The position numbers and the translations under genes are program-made. From assembly GCF_005576615.1 (NCBI RefSeq), contig NZ_CP040330.1, positions 496,001-560,000 on the forward strand: DNA of 64,000 nucleotides, written 5' to 3'. The stretch is from Natrinema versiforme (GTDB lineage Archaea; Halobacteriota; Halobacteria; Halobacteriales; Natrialbaceae). The notes under the pieces are model-generated. The model did not search any database, was not told the origin of the DNA, and worked only from the letters and a program-made list of their open reading frames with translations. Shown piece after piece: positions 7,980 through 16,665 of this stretch; positions within the stretch are counted from its first letter, which is position 1, and each line of letters begins with the position of its first letter.

Positions 7980-9821
7980 TCAATTCCCGAGCAGTTGCGG
8001 CCCGAACAGCAAGAGGAGGAAGCTCACGAGCATCGTCACCCCGATCGCGGTCGTCACCAGCCGGACCATTCCGCGGGTCGCGTCGACCGGTAACCGGGAG
8101 ACGATCGCCTCGGTGCTCGTCCGGAGGATGTGGCCGCCGTCGAGGGGGAACGCCGGAATACAGTTGAAGAAGCCGAGCTGGACGTTGATCCAGCCGGTCC
8201 AGAACAGCAGGTTCGCGAGGACGAAGACGGTCCCGTCTCCGAACGCGCCGAGCATCCCCTGTGCTTCATAGAAGTTCTGAATGCCGCCCGTGAAGCCGGC
8301 GAAATTGAACGGCATCGCACCGCTGACGCCGATGACCGGCAGCATCAGCGAGATCGCGATCTTTCCGAGGAAGGTGTCGGTGATCGGCCCGAACCGCGTC
8401 TCGCCGTCACCGCCCAGCAGTCCCAGATACTCGTCTGCGGGATACAGCTGGACGCCGAGATCGCTCACTTCGATCCCGGACATCCCCCTGCTCCCCTGAA
8501 TCCCGAGGAATCCGGTGTCCGATCGGGGATGCTCGCCGAGGGTCACGTTGTACTCCTCGCGTTCGTCGCCGAAGTAACCCGCCACCTCGACCTGCTGGTC
8601 GGGTTCGCTGTCCTCGAGCAGGGTGGCGAGGTCGTCGTACTCGTGGATTCGCTCGCCGTCGAAGCGGGTGATGACGAAGGTCTCGTCGGTCGGGCCAGTT
8701 TCGCGCTCGAGCGGACCGTCGTCGGCGACCGAGACCGCTGCGCCGATCGTCACCTCGCGTTCGATCCGCTCGTCGCCGTTTGCGGGATCGATCGTCAGCG
8801 TGACTCGCTCGCTGTCGCCGACGGCGTCTTCGAAGCCGCGTTCGGTCGCGACCTGCTGACCGTCGACCGCGCGGATCTTGTCGCCGGCGGCGAGTTCCGT
8901 CGGTCCGTTCTCCATCGCCGCGGTCACGAGCAGCGACCGATCGACGGGCACCGTTTCCTCGCCGTTGAGTTCGACGGAGACCTGCTCACCACCGGTCGCC
9001 TCGAGCCGATCCGCGAGGTCGTCGTTCCCTTCGACTGCGGTGCCGTTGATCGCCGTTATGCGATCGTTCGGTTCGATTCCGGCGTCCGCGGCCGGGGAGT
9101 CCTCCGCGACGCCGCCGACGGCGGCCCCGGGCGCGACGCCGATCGCGCCGACGATCGGCCCGAACAGCAGGGCGAAGGCCAGCAGCGTGACCGCGAAGTT
9201 GTTCGTGACGCCGGCGGCGAACATCCGCGTCTGGCCGCCCCGGGAGGCCGATTTACTGCTCTCGTGGTCGGGCTCGACGAACGCGCCGACGGGGAGGATA
9301 GCGAGCATCGCAACCCCCATCGAGTCGATATCGATATCCTCGACGCGACAGAGTAGCCCGTGGCCGCCCTCGTGGACGACGAGCCCGACGAGCAGCCCGA
9401 AGACGATGCCGGGCGTGGCCGACAGCGGCAGAAAGTCGTTGACGCCGGGGATGACGAGAACGTTGTGGGGTTGTCTCGCGGCTGAACTCGCCGGTTGGGG
9501 CGAGGAAAGCGCGACCATCGCCACGCGGATCAGCACCGCGAACATGCTGATCATCACGACGAGCGCGATGCCGACGCCGAAGTTCGACCACGCTCGCCAG
9601 AAGCGCTTCGGCCGCGCGAGTCGATCGAGCAGCGCCCGCCCGCGTTTCGTGTGGAACGTGAGAATCGGTCCCTGGGTTCCGATGTAGTCGGGAAGATACC
9701 CGCCGTTTCGGAGCCCGACGACCGCGAGCCAGTAGAGGAGGAGCCCGATCAGAACCCACGTGAGGAGTTCCGAGCCGTAGATTGCGGGTGGCGAGACGAC
9801 AGCGAAGGAACCGTGATCCAT
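7980..9821 (-). CDS. M50 site-2-type membrane metalloprotease with PDZ region
   Basis: A 613-residue intramembrane zinc protease. The HExxH motif is HEGGH at 150-154 in a hydrophobic segment, and the second motif FPLDGGH is at 558-564 (D561 is the third zinc ligand). Between them are several membrane segments and two PDZ-like blocks (about 220-330, e.g. AEDSPAADAGIEPNDRITAING, and another around 400-450). This is the RseP/S2P layout, cutting membrane-anchored substrates such as anti-sigma-like or membrane regulatory proteins; the archaeal substrate is unknown. It is transcribed alone, next to lysS on the same strand with a 57-nt gap. A shorter M50 protein without PDZ lies at 15446. Confidence 0.9.
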   Translation of the reverse strand: MDHGSFAVVSPPAIYGSELLTWVLIGLLLYWLAVVGLRNGGYLPDYIGTQGPILTFHTKRGRALLDRLARPKRFWRAWSNFGVGIALVVMISMFAVLIRVAMVALSSPQPASSAARQPHNVLVIPGVNDFLPLSATPGIVFGLLVGLVVHEGGHGLLCRVEDIDIDSMGVAMLAILPVGAFVEPDHESSKSASRGGQTRMFAAGVTNNFAVTLLAFALLFGPIVGAIGVAPGAAVGGVAEDSPAADAGIEPNDRITAINGTAVEGNDDLADRLEATGGEQVSVELNGEETVPVDRSLLVTAAMENGPTELAAGDKIRAVDGQQVATERGFEDAVGDSERVTLTIDPANGDERIEREVTIGAAVSVADDGPLERETGPTDETFVITRFDGERIHEYDDLATLLEDSEPDQQVEVAGYFGDEREEYNVTLGEHPRSDTGFLGIQGSRGMSGIEVSDLGVQLYPADEYLGLLGGDGETRFGPITDTFLGKIAISLMLPVIGVSGAMPFNFAGFTGGIQNFYEAQGMLGAFGDGTVFVLANLLFWTGWINVQLGFFNCIPAFPLDGGHILRTSTEAIVSRLPVDATRGMVRLVTTAIGVTMLVSFLLLLFGPQLLGN

Positions 9822-9878
9822 CGTTACTCTCTCCGGGCGGCGTTCTCAAATGGCTTTTGTCTATCGGGCCGGTCGCGG

Positions 9879-11597
9879 TCAGCGTTCCCGCCGGAGTCGC
9901 CCGACGACGAACTCCCGGTCGACCTTCGCGAGGAACGGCCCGAGCTTCGGCCCCTGCTCTTCGTCGAAGAACAGTCGGTAGCCCGCCGCGAAGAAGTCGC
10001 CGACGTCGACGTCGTGGCGCCGCGCCGTCTCGTAGATCTCGCCCTGAATGTCCTCGGGATCGTGGCCCTCATCGATGAAATCGGCGAGTTCGGCCAGCGC
10101 GGCCTCGGTGTCCGCGTCGAAGTCGTGCTCCGGGATCTCGGTGCGTTTGAGTTCGTAATCGAACTCGTTGCCGGTCCGGCGCGCCCAGTTACGCGCCTGC
10201 TCGACGCGCTCGAGGGCTCCCTCGACGGCCCACTCCGGGGCGTCCTCGGGAATGTGACCTTCCCGTCGGGCGATCTCCTCGCGCAGGTCGGGGTCGTCGG
10301 TCATCCCGAGCACCGCGGCGAAGGTGTAGGGGAGCCGAATCCGCTCTTCGCGCGGTTCCTCGACGACGAACGGGTAGACCCGCTCGGCGAACGCCTGCTC
10401 GTCCTTGCTCGCGTCGATCTCGCCGAAGTAGGTCCCCTCGAGCCGGTCGAACTCGTCGACCAACTGGTCCAGCCGTTCGATGCTGAAGTCCCGCGCCTTC
10501 GCGGGATCTTTCGCGAAGAAGTAACGCAGGACCTCGGGCTCTAAGAGTTCGAGCACGTCCGAGACCAGAATCACGTTCCCCTCCGAGGAGGAGAACGGCT
10601 CGCCCTCGAGCGTGAACCACTCGTAGACCATCGGGACCGGCGGCTCGATCTCGAGGACGTTGCGGGCGACGTCTTGGCCGCTGGGCCAGGATCCCTCGGC
10701 GTGGTCCTTGCCGAAGGGCTCGAAGTCGACGCCGAGCAGTTGCCACTGGGCTGGCCACTCGAAGCGCCACGGGAGTTTGCCCTCCCGCAGCGTCGCAGTA
10801 CCCTCGTGGCCGCAGCCGTCGATCGTCTGATCGCCGGCGTCCATGTCGGTACACTCGTAGTCGACGGTCGGCGGCTCGTTTTCGAGATCGACGCTCGTCA
10901 CGGTCTCGGTGATCTTGCCACACTCCGCACAGATCGGGTTGAACGGCACGTACTCGCCGTTCTCGTCGACCTTGTCCTGATACTGTGAGAGGACCTCGCG
11001 AGCCCGATCCCGGTGCTCGAGGACGAAGCGAGTCACGTCCTCGAACTCGCCGGACTCGTAGAGGTCGGTGTTCGAGACCAAATCGATCGGCACGTCGACG
11101 GCGTCGGCGCTGTCTTGGATGATCGTCGAGAAGTGGTCGCCGTAGGAGTCACAGCAGCCGAAGGGGTCCGGAATGTCCGTGTAGGGCGCGCCGAGGTTGC
11201 GGCCGAGTGCGCCGGCGTCGACCTCGCCGAGATCGACGAGGTTCCCCTCGAGGTCACAGAGCGTGCGGGGCAGTCCGCGGAGCGGATCGCGGTCGTCGGC
11301 AGTGAAGACCTGCCGGACCTCGTGGCCACGGTCGCGCAGCACCTCGGCGACGAAGTAGCCGCGCATGATCTCGTTGACATTGCCGAGGTGGGGAACCCCC
11401 GAGGGCGAGATGCCGCCCTTGACGACGATCGGCTCCTCGGGGGTTCGCTCCTCGATGCGGTCAGCGACGGTATCCGCCCAGAACGCGTGGCGCGTCTCGC
11501 TTGCTTCCTCGCTCTGGAGCGTGTAGGGACTGATCGCGTCCGACTCCGTCGTGTTCGCCCCGTCCCCGTCGACGTCCGCGTCGCCGTCGGCACTCAT
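9879..11597 (-). CDS. lysS: lysyl-tRNA synthetase, class I
   Basis: A 572-residue class I LysRS, the archaeal form unrelated to the class II enzyme of most bacteria. The HIGH-like motif is HLGN at 70-73 within GISPSGVPHLGNVNE, and the KMSKS-like motif is SSSEGN at 336-341. A zinc-type Cys pattern (CAEC 223-226, then CGH at 262-264) lies between them. It charges tRNA-Lys with lysine in the cytoplasm. Its ATG overlaps the TGA of pyrH by 4 nt (ATGA at 11594-11597), indicating translational coupling with the upstream pyrH gene. Confidence 0.96.
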   Translation of the reverse strand: MSADGDADVDGDGANTTESDAISPYTLQSEEASETRHAFWADTVADRIEERTPEEPIVVKGGISPSGVPHLGNVNEIMRGYFVAEVLRDRGHEVRQVFTADDRDPLRGLPRTLCDLEGNLVDLGEVDAGALGRNLGAPYTDIPDPFGCCDSYGDHFSTIIQDSADAVDVPIDLVSNTDLYESGEFEDVTRFVLEHRDRAREVLSQYQDKVDENGEYVPFNPICAECGKITETVTSVDLENEPPTVDYECTDMDAGDQTIDGCGHEGTATLREGKLPWRFEWPAQWQLLGVDFEPFGKDHAEGSWPSGQDVARNVLEIEPPVPMVYEWFTLEGEPFSSSEGNVILVSDVLELLEPEVLRYFFAKDPAKARDFSIERLDQLVDEFDRLEGTYFGEIDASKDEQAFAERVYPFVVEEPREERIRLPYTFAAVLGMTDDPDLREEIARREGHIPEDAPEWAVEGALERVEQARNWARRTGNEFDYELKRTEIPEHDFDADTEAALAELADFIDEGHDPEDIQGEIYETARRHDVDVGDFFAAGYRLFFDEEQGPKLGPFLAKVDREFVVGRLRRER

Positions 11598-12319
11598 TGC
11601 TCGTCGCTCGCCCAGTAGGTCGGTTCCGCGCCGGCACCGTCGGGAATGACGTCGGTTCCCTCGTGGTCGCCGTGGCGAACCGCGCGGGCGATCCGGTCGG
11701 GATCCGTGCCGTCGAGGACGATGGTTCGCATCCCCGACCGCTCGATGATCTTCGCTGCCAGCAGGTCCACGGGCGCGGAGGCGCCGGCGTTCATCTCGAG
11801 GCCGGCGATGGCGTCGACCAAGTCCGCGGCCGAAAGGTGGTCGTACTTGGTCGCGTCGTCGTCCTCGTTGGGATCGGCGCTGTAGACGCCGGGGACGCTC
11901 GTGGCGTAGACGAGCAGGTCGGCGTCGATGTACTCCGCCAGCGCGGCGCCGACGGCGTCGGTGGTCTGGGCCGGCGCGACGCCGCCCATGACACAGATGT
12001 CGTCCCGGCGGAGCGCCTCGCTGGCCTCCTCGTAGTCGAGTGCGGGCGCGGTCACGGACTCCTCGCTCAGCGCGGCGATGAGCAGCCGAGCGTTGAGCCG
12101 AGTGACGTCGATCCCCAGCTGGTCGAGTTCGATTTCATTCGCCCCGAGGTCTCGAGCGGCCTCGATGTACTCGCGAGCGACGCCGCCGCCCCCGACGACG
12201 GCACCGATCCGACACCCTTCGGCGATGAGGTCTTCGATGACGGCAGCGTGCTCGGCCACCCGGTCCGCCCCGGGCTCGGGGACGAGGACGCTTCCGCCGA
12301 TAGAGACGACCACTTTCAT
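11594..12319 (-). CDS. pyrH: UMP kinase (archaeal type)
   Basis: A 241-residue amino-acid-kinase-fold enzyme that phosphorylates UMP to UDP with ATP. It begins MKVVVSIGGSVLVPE (phosphate-binding GGS), then AVVGGGGVAREYI and the C-terminal substrate region DLLVYATSVPGVYSADPNED and KYDHLSAADLV, as in archaeal PyrH. The start at 12319 is chosen because the conserved KVVVSIGGS begins there; 14 further codons upstream are unlike the family. It is the first gene of the pyrH-lysS pair. Confidence 0.95.
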   Translation of the reverse strand: MKVVVSIGGSVLVPEPGADRVAEHAAVIEDLIAEGCRIGAVVGGGGVAREYIEAARDLGANEIELDQLGIDVTRLNARLLIAALSEESVTAPALDYEEASEALRRDDICVMGGVAPAQTTDAVGAALAEYIDADLLVYATSVPGVYSADPNEDDDATKYDHLSAADLVDAIAGLEMNAGASAPVDLLAAKIIERSGMRTIVLDGTDPDRIARAVRHGDHEGTDVIPDGAGAEPTYWASDEQ

Positions 12320-12439
12320 ACTACACCGGTGTAGCGGAGTTGCTATCTTAAGGGTTGTCAACTGCCCGGACGGCGTGGTGACACACCCCTCGAGCGACTG
12401 TCGAGGGCTCTCTCGTCGCGGCGAAATCGCGTCGTGATC

Positions 12440-13480
12440 TCACCCCTCGAGCGACAGGACGAGCCCGTCGCCGTCGCGGTCGAACTCGGTCCCGAACGGA
12501 GCCGATAGCGCTCGCATCCGCTCGCGGGACCACGCAGCCGCTTCCGGGCCCGCCTCGCGGACTGCACAGTCCTCGATTTCGGTCGGATGCAGCCGGAGTT
12601 CGGTCGGCCGGCCGTCGGGCGTCACCGCGAGGACGAACAGGAAGCTCCGGTCGTTGTGTAACTCCTCGTCGACCCGGTAGTCGTCGACGAAGTCGCCCGC
12701 GTCGTAGATGATCGGGCTGCCCTCGTGGATCTCGATCCCCTGAAAGACGTGGGCGCTGTGGCCGTGGACGACATCGACGCCCGCCTCGACCAGCCAGCGG
12801 CCGAACTCGCGGAACGCCACGGGCGGCTCGGTGACCATGTTCGGCCCCCAGTGCAGCGAGGCGACCAGCAGATCTGGGTTCGTCTCGCGTGCGCGCTCGA
12901 GGGACTCCCCAACGAGCTGTTTCGTCTTCGGATCGTCGACATCGATTTCGACTCTGGCCGTGCCCGGCGACTCCTCGTCGGCGGCGTACTCGGGCGTGTT
13001 GTCCGTCAGCGAGACGACCGCCATGTCGAGTCCGCCGTTGCCGTCCGTCTCCGAACGGGCGCCGCCCCCCTCGGAGCCGCCGATCGTCCGTACCGCTGGC
13101 TCGAGCGCTTCGTCGATCGTCTCCCCCGCACCCGTGCGGGCGATCCCGGCCTCGTCGAGCGCCTCGAGCGTATCGCGCAGCGCCACTTCCTCGTAGTCCA
13201 GCACGTGATTGTTCGCCAGCGCACAGACGTCGACGCCCGCGCGCTCGAGGGCCGGGATCGCCCAGTCGGGATCCGCTCGGAAGTGAAACGGGCGGCGGGT
13301 GCGCTGCCACTCTCGGCCGCGCGTCGAGAGCACGCACTCGAGGTTGATCACCAGCCCGTCCAGTTCGCGCAGTCGCTCGAGGACGGTGCCCCACACCGCA
13401 TCGACGGACCGACTGCGCTGGCGGTCATCGACCAGCCGTCCGAGCATCACGTCGCCTGTGAAGCCGATTCGGAGGGACAT
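12440..13480 (-). CDS. CapA-family metallophosphatase-like protein
   Basis: A 346-residue protein related to the poly-gamma-glutamate capsule protein CapA/PgsA. Metal-site motifs are GDVMLGR (residues 8-14), NLECVLS, ALANNHVLDY and the C-terminal VDVVHGHSAHVFQGIEI. There is no signal peptide or N-terminal membrane helix, unlike many bacterial CapA proteins, so it is probably cytoplasmic. The reaction is not established from sequence; a phosphoesterase activity is inferred from the calcineurin-like fold. The start at 13480 matches the family; a Met 9 codons upstream is less likely. Confidence 0.82.
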   Translation of the reverse strand: MSLRIGFTGDVMLGRLVDDRQRSRSVDAVWGTVLERLRELDGLVINLECVLSTRGREWQRTRRPFHFRADPDWAIPALERAGVDVCALANNHVLDYEEVALRDTLEALDEAGIARTGAGETIDEALEPAVRTIGGSEGGGARSETDGNGGLDMAVVSLTDNTPEYAADEESPGTARVEIDVDDPKTKQLVGESLERARETNPDLLVASLHWGPNMVTEPPVAFREFGRWLVEAGVDVVHGHSAHVFQGIEIHEGSPIIYDAGDFVDDYRVDEELHNDRSFLFVLAVTPDGRPTELRLHPTEIEDCAVREAGPEAAAWSRERMRALSAPFGTEFDRDGDGLVLSLEG

Positions 13481-13589
13481 ATGCGAGCATTCGTGGCGCA
13501 CGTGCAAAATCCCGGGTCATGGTCGGCGGGCCGTTCTCCGGTATCGATGGCCGAACACGGACGAAACCGCGGGACGAGACGGCTGTGCG

Positions 13590-13740
13590 CGGTGCCGGTT
13601 GCGGGAAGCGGCGCGCGGTGCCATGTGGGACTGGAGGCGTACGGTGGCGGATGGGACTGGAGACGCGCGGTGCCGGGCGGTGGCGGCGTGCGGTTGCTGG
13701 GTGGTGGCGGCGTGCGGTTGCTGGGTGGGACTGAAAGGGG
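13590..13740. repeat. degenerate minisatellite with two perfect 24-bp units
   Basis: A perfect 24-bp tandem duplication occupies 13681-13704 and 13705-13728 (unit starts TGGCGGCGTGCGG and ends GGGTGG). Related words recur upstream, for example TGGGACTGGAG at about 13626 and 13650 and GCGCGGTGCC at about 13613 and 13668. It lies in the 344-nt gap between the CapA-like gene and the MoaE fusion; I see no credible gene in that gap. Confidence 0.7.
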
Positions 13741-13824
13741 CGCGCTGGGCGGGCGCCTCGCGGCCGCCCAGCGCGGGGCTTTCTCGGCGACAGCTACAAA
13801 GTCCGACCTGCCCATAGCTCGACC

Positions 13825-14661
13825 ATGCACGTACTCGGTGTTCGCGAGGCGGGGGCCGACGGCGACGCGCTCGAGTCGGTCGTCGATCGGGTCGTCGACC
13901 GGCTCTCCGAGCGGGGGCGCGTCGGCGTCATCAGATACGACGCGACGATCGCGGACGGAACGCATGCGCGCGAATCGACCACGCTCGGGGGCGACGTCAC
14001 CTACGACCTCGGCGTCGACGGCGACTGGACCGCCTCTGGGACGGGACTGTCCGTCGGCGAGGCGCTCGACGGACTGGCGACCGACTGCGAGTACGCCGTC
14101 GTCATCGGCGCGCCGACGCTCCGGTATCCCTCGATCGTCGTCGGCTCGAGCGCCGCCGACCGCGAGTCCGACGAGAGCGTCCTCGCGACCGTTCGCGGCC
14201 CCGCCGACCTCGAGCTCGAGGAGCTCGTGACGAGCCTCGAGTCAACCGAGCCCCACGAGACCCTCGAGTCGCTGGTGGCACGTCTCAAGCGATCACCGCG
14301 GGCCGACCGCGCGGGCGCGATCGCGACGTTTACCGGCCGCGTCCGGGCGAAAGACAGCGCGGACGACGCGCGCACCCAGTACCTCGAGTTCGAGAAGTAC
14401 GAGGGCGTCGCCGACGAGCGAATGGCGGCCCTCGAAACGGATCTCGAGGCTCGAGACGACGTGTTCGCCGTCGAACTCTATCACCGGACGGGGATCGTCG
14501 AGGACGGCGAGGACATCGTCTTCGTCGTCGTGCTCGCGGGTCATCGCGAGGAGGCGTTCCGGACCGTCGAAGACGGGATCAACCGCCTGAAAGACGAGGT
14601 CCCGCTGTTCAAGAAGGAAGTGACAGTCGAGGACGAATTCTGGGTCCACGAACAATCCTGA
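13825..14661 (+). CDS. moaE: MobB-like/MoaE fusion, molybdopterin synthase large subunit
   Basis: A 278-residue two-domain protein. The C-terminal ~140 residues are MoaE, the catalytic subunit of molybdopterin synthase that converts precursor Z (cPMP) to molybdopterin with sulfur from MoaD. GAIATFTGRVRAKD, YLEFEKYEGVADERM, VELYHRTGIVEDGEDIVFVVV and the C-terminal KKEVTVEDEFWV all match, including the catalytic Lys region. The N-terminal ~125 residues are related to MobB but lack a clear P-loop, so nucleotide binding is doubtful. The fusion is typical of haloarchaea. The cognate MoaD is not in the window, but two MoeA proteins are (26994 and 30881). Confidence 0.9.
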   Translation: MHVLGVREAGADGDALESVVDRVVDRLSERGRVGVIRYDATIADGTHARESTTLGGDVTYDLGVDGDWTASGTGLSVGEALDGLATDCEYAVVIGAPTLRYPSIVVGSSAADRESDESVLATVRGPADLELEELVTSLESTEPHETLESLVARLKRSPRADRAGAIATFTGRVRAKDSADDARTQYLEFEKYEGVADERMAALETDLEARDDVFAVELYHRTGIVEDGEDIVFVVVLAGHREEAFRTVEDGINRLKDEVPLFKKEVTVEDEFWVHEQS

Positions 14662-14903
14662 CCGTTACATTCGTTCGCCGACCGCTCTGAAATAGCGGAA
14701 CGGTCGGGAAAGAGGATATTGTATCGGCCATGGTGGTCGAAACAGCGATAATGAGTTAGAGACAGTTTTAAAACGTCTCGAGCAACCTGAGGGAACTATT
14801 AATAGTCATCTAAGGCAGAATAAAACGTCTATTACCCCCCAGATCGTTGAACACAAGCGAAATGCCACTAACGATCCTCCCTTTATAACAGATATCCCCG
14901 TCA

Positions 14904-14910
14904 AGGAGGT
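14904..14910 (+). promoter_or_regulatory. ribosome binding site deciding the DUF7123-type start
   Basis: AGGAGGT sits 7 nt before the ATG at 14918. It favours 14918 over the in-frame GTG 14909 and ATG 14912, which overlap or abut it. A strong Shine-Dalgarno sequence is unusual for a first gene in haloarchaea. A CTTTATAA box at about 14881 is the likely promoter, giving a very short leader. Confidence 0.6.
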
Positions 14911-14917
14911 GATGACG

Positions 14918-15157
14918 ATGAGCACGACAGCCCAACCCTCCACGGAAAGCAAGGAACGCCGCCTCAAAAGCTACCTTCGCGACCGAGCCGAAGATGGCGA
15001 ACTGTACTTCAAAGGCAAGTTCATCGCAGACGACGTCGGTATGTCCCCCAAAGAGATCGGCGCGCTGATGGTCAAGCTCTCGGATTCGGTCAGCGACCTC
15101 GAGATCGAGAAGTGGTCGTACACGAGCGCCACCACGTGGCGTGTCGCCCCCGCCTGA
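14918..15157 (+). CDS. DUF7123-type small haloarchaeal protein
   Basis: A 79-residue protein, STTAQPSTESKERRLKSYL at its front. The region YLRDRAEDGELYFKGKFIADDVGMSPKEIGALM has the spacing of a small winged helix: two helices around KFIADDVG and a recognition-like helix SPKEIGALMVKLSD. It ends in a short strand (SATTWRV). I recall it as DUF7123, conserved in haloarchaea. A DNA-binding function is inferred from shape only. It is transcribed alone, with an AT-rich 250-nt region upstream that holds the hairpin CGACCGCTC...GCGGAACGGTCG but no other gene. Confidence 0.75.
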   Translation: MSTTAQPSTESKERRLKSYLRDRAEDGELYFKGKFIADDVGMSPKEIGALMVKLSDSVSDLEIEKWSYTSATTWRVAPA

Positions 15158-15445
15158 GTTCCGCCCAGTTAGTGCGAGCGAACCGCCCGGACGACTGTCC
15201 CCGCATTCCTCCCCGGACCCGTGCCGGCGCGTCGTCGACGCCATCCGGCACGATCCACCCTGCAGCACTCTCGTCGACGAGACGCCGTCCTCTCTTCCAG
15301 TAGCAGTGGATCACGCGCTCCAGTAGCGCCGCTTCGCTATCGTGCCACCGTTCTCGAGTCGCCGACGCCGTCTCCTCGAACTCGGGAAACGGCCGCCCCT
15401 GCCGACGGCAGTCGATTTATACCCGGTGACGATGAACCTCCGGTG

Positions 15446-16609
15446 ATGGAGGACATCGATCGGTCCGGATTCGGCACGGCGGGGCCCAGCGGGCCCTCGT
15501 CCGAGGACGGGCCGCCGATCGATCGCATCGAGTCAGTGTTTGCGGTCTACGAGGTGCAACGAGAGGACGGCCGGCTGATATACTACGGCGACCCGTTGAT
15601 CCGGCCGGAGCGAGTGATCGGCGAACTCTGGTCTGACTTCCGCGAGCGCGGCTACGACGCCGACCTCGAGATCCGCCACGGCGAGTACGTGCTCGTCGCC
15701 GAGCCGACCAGCGTCGGGGTCGACGGGATCCCGTGGACGAACGTCTTTCTGCTACTGGCGACGATCGGGTCGACGCTGTTCGTCGGGGCGTGGTGGTGGT
15801 ACCCCTCGCTCGATCCGTTCGCGAACCCGATCGATATCGCCCACGCGTGGCCGTTCTCGCTGGCGATCCTCGGCGTGCTCGGCGTCCACGAGATGGGCCA
15901 CTACGTCATGAGCCGGTATCATCAGGTCGACGCCTCGTTACCCTACTTCATTCCGGTTCCGACGCTCATCGGGACGATGGGGGCGGTCATCAGGATGAAG
16001 GGACGAATGCCCGACCGCAAGGCGCTGTTCGACATCGGCGTCGCCGGCCCGCTCGCGGGGCTGGTCGCAACGGTCGTCGCGACCGTGATCGGGCTTCACC
16101 TGCCGCCCGTGACCGTCGATCCCGCTCTGCTCCAGAACCCCGACGCGGTTCGGATCGAACTGGGCTATCCCCCGCTGCTCGAGTTGCTCGCGGCCGGGTT
16201 CGACCAGCCGCTGTACAGGGACGATCCGGCGACGGGGGTGAACCCGGTCGTCATCGGCGCGTGGGTCGGGATGTTCGTCACGTTCCTCAACCTGATCCCG
16301 GTCGGCCAACTCGACGGCGGCCACATCCTCCGCGCGATGGCCGGCGAGTTCCAGGAGACGATCGCGGCGATCGTCCCGGGCGCGCTGTTCGCACTCGCCG
16401 GCTACCTCTACTACGTCCAGAATCACAGCGTGAACACGGTTTTCGTCTGGATCCTCTGGGGGCTGTTGACGACGGTGTTCGCGTCGGTGGGTCCGGCGAC
16501 GCCGATGCGAGACGAGCGGTTGGGTCCCGGGCGGGTCCTCCTCGGAATCCTCACCTTCGGGTTCGGCCTGCTCTGTTTCATGCCGATCCCGGTCATGATC
16601 ATCGAGTGA
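15446..16609 (+). CDS. M50 site-2 protease-type membrane protein
   Basis: A 387-residue multi-pass zinc protease. HExxH is HEMGH at 148-152, followed by the family motif in which the third ligand lies in GQLDGGHILRA (around residue 290). There is no PDZ domain, unlike the protein at 7980. The N-terminal ~90 residues are cytoplasmic and contain a ferredoxin-like or CBS-unlike module, IESVFAVYEVQREDGRLIYYG. It has at least six hydrophobic segments. A TATA box (TTTATAC, about 15415) lies 28 nt upstream of this ATG and supports it over upstream starts. The substrate is unknown. Confidence 0.88.
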   Translation: MEDIDRSGFGTAGPSGPSSEDGPPIDRIESVFAVYEVQREDGRLIYYGDPLIRPERVIGELWSDFRERGYDADLEIRHGEYVLVAEPTSVGVDGIPWTNVFLLLATIGSTLFVGAWWWYPSLDPFANPIDIAHAWPFSLAILGVLGVHEMGHYVMSRYHQVDASLPYFIPVPTLIGTMGAVIRMKGRMPDRKALFDIGVAGPLAGLVATVVATVIGLHLPPVTVDPALLQNPDAVRIELGYPPLLELLAAGFDQPLYRDDPATGVNPVVIGAWVGMFVTFLNLIPVGQLDGGHILRAMAGEFQETIAAIVPGALFALAGYLYYVQNHSVNTVFVWILWGLLTTVFASVGPATPMRDERLGPGRVLLGILTFGFGLLCFMPIPVMIIE

Positions 16610-16665
16610 TCGACGCGCGGGCACGACTCGTTTTTCGTTTCCGGCCTTTCCACTCGGCTTCGTGC

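Noticed and set aside
13447-13965. Pro-rich minus-strand frame through the minisatellite
   Set aside because: Its sequence is just the translation of the repeats and it overlaps the moaE fusion and CapA-like gene.
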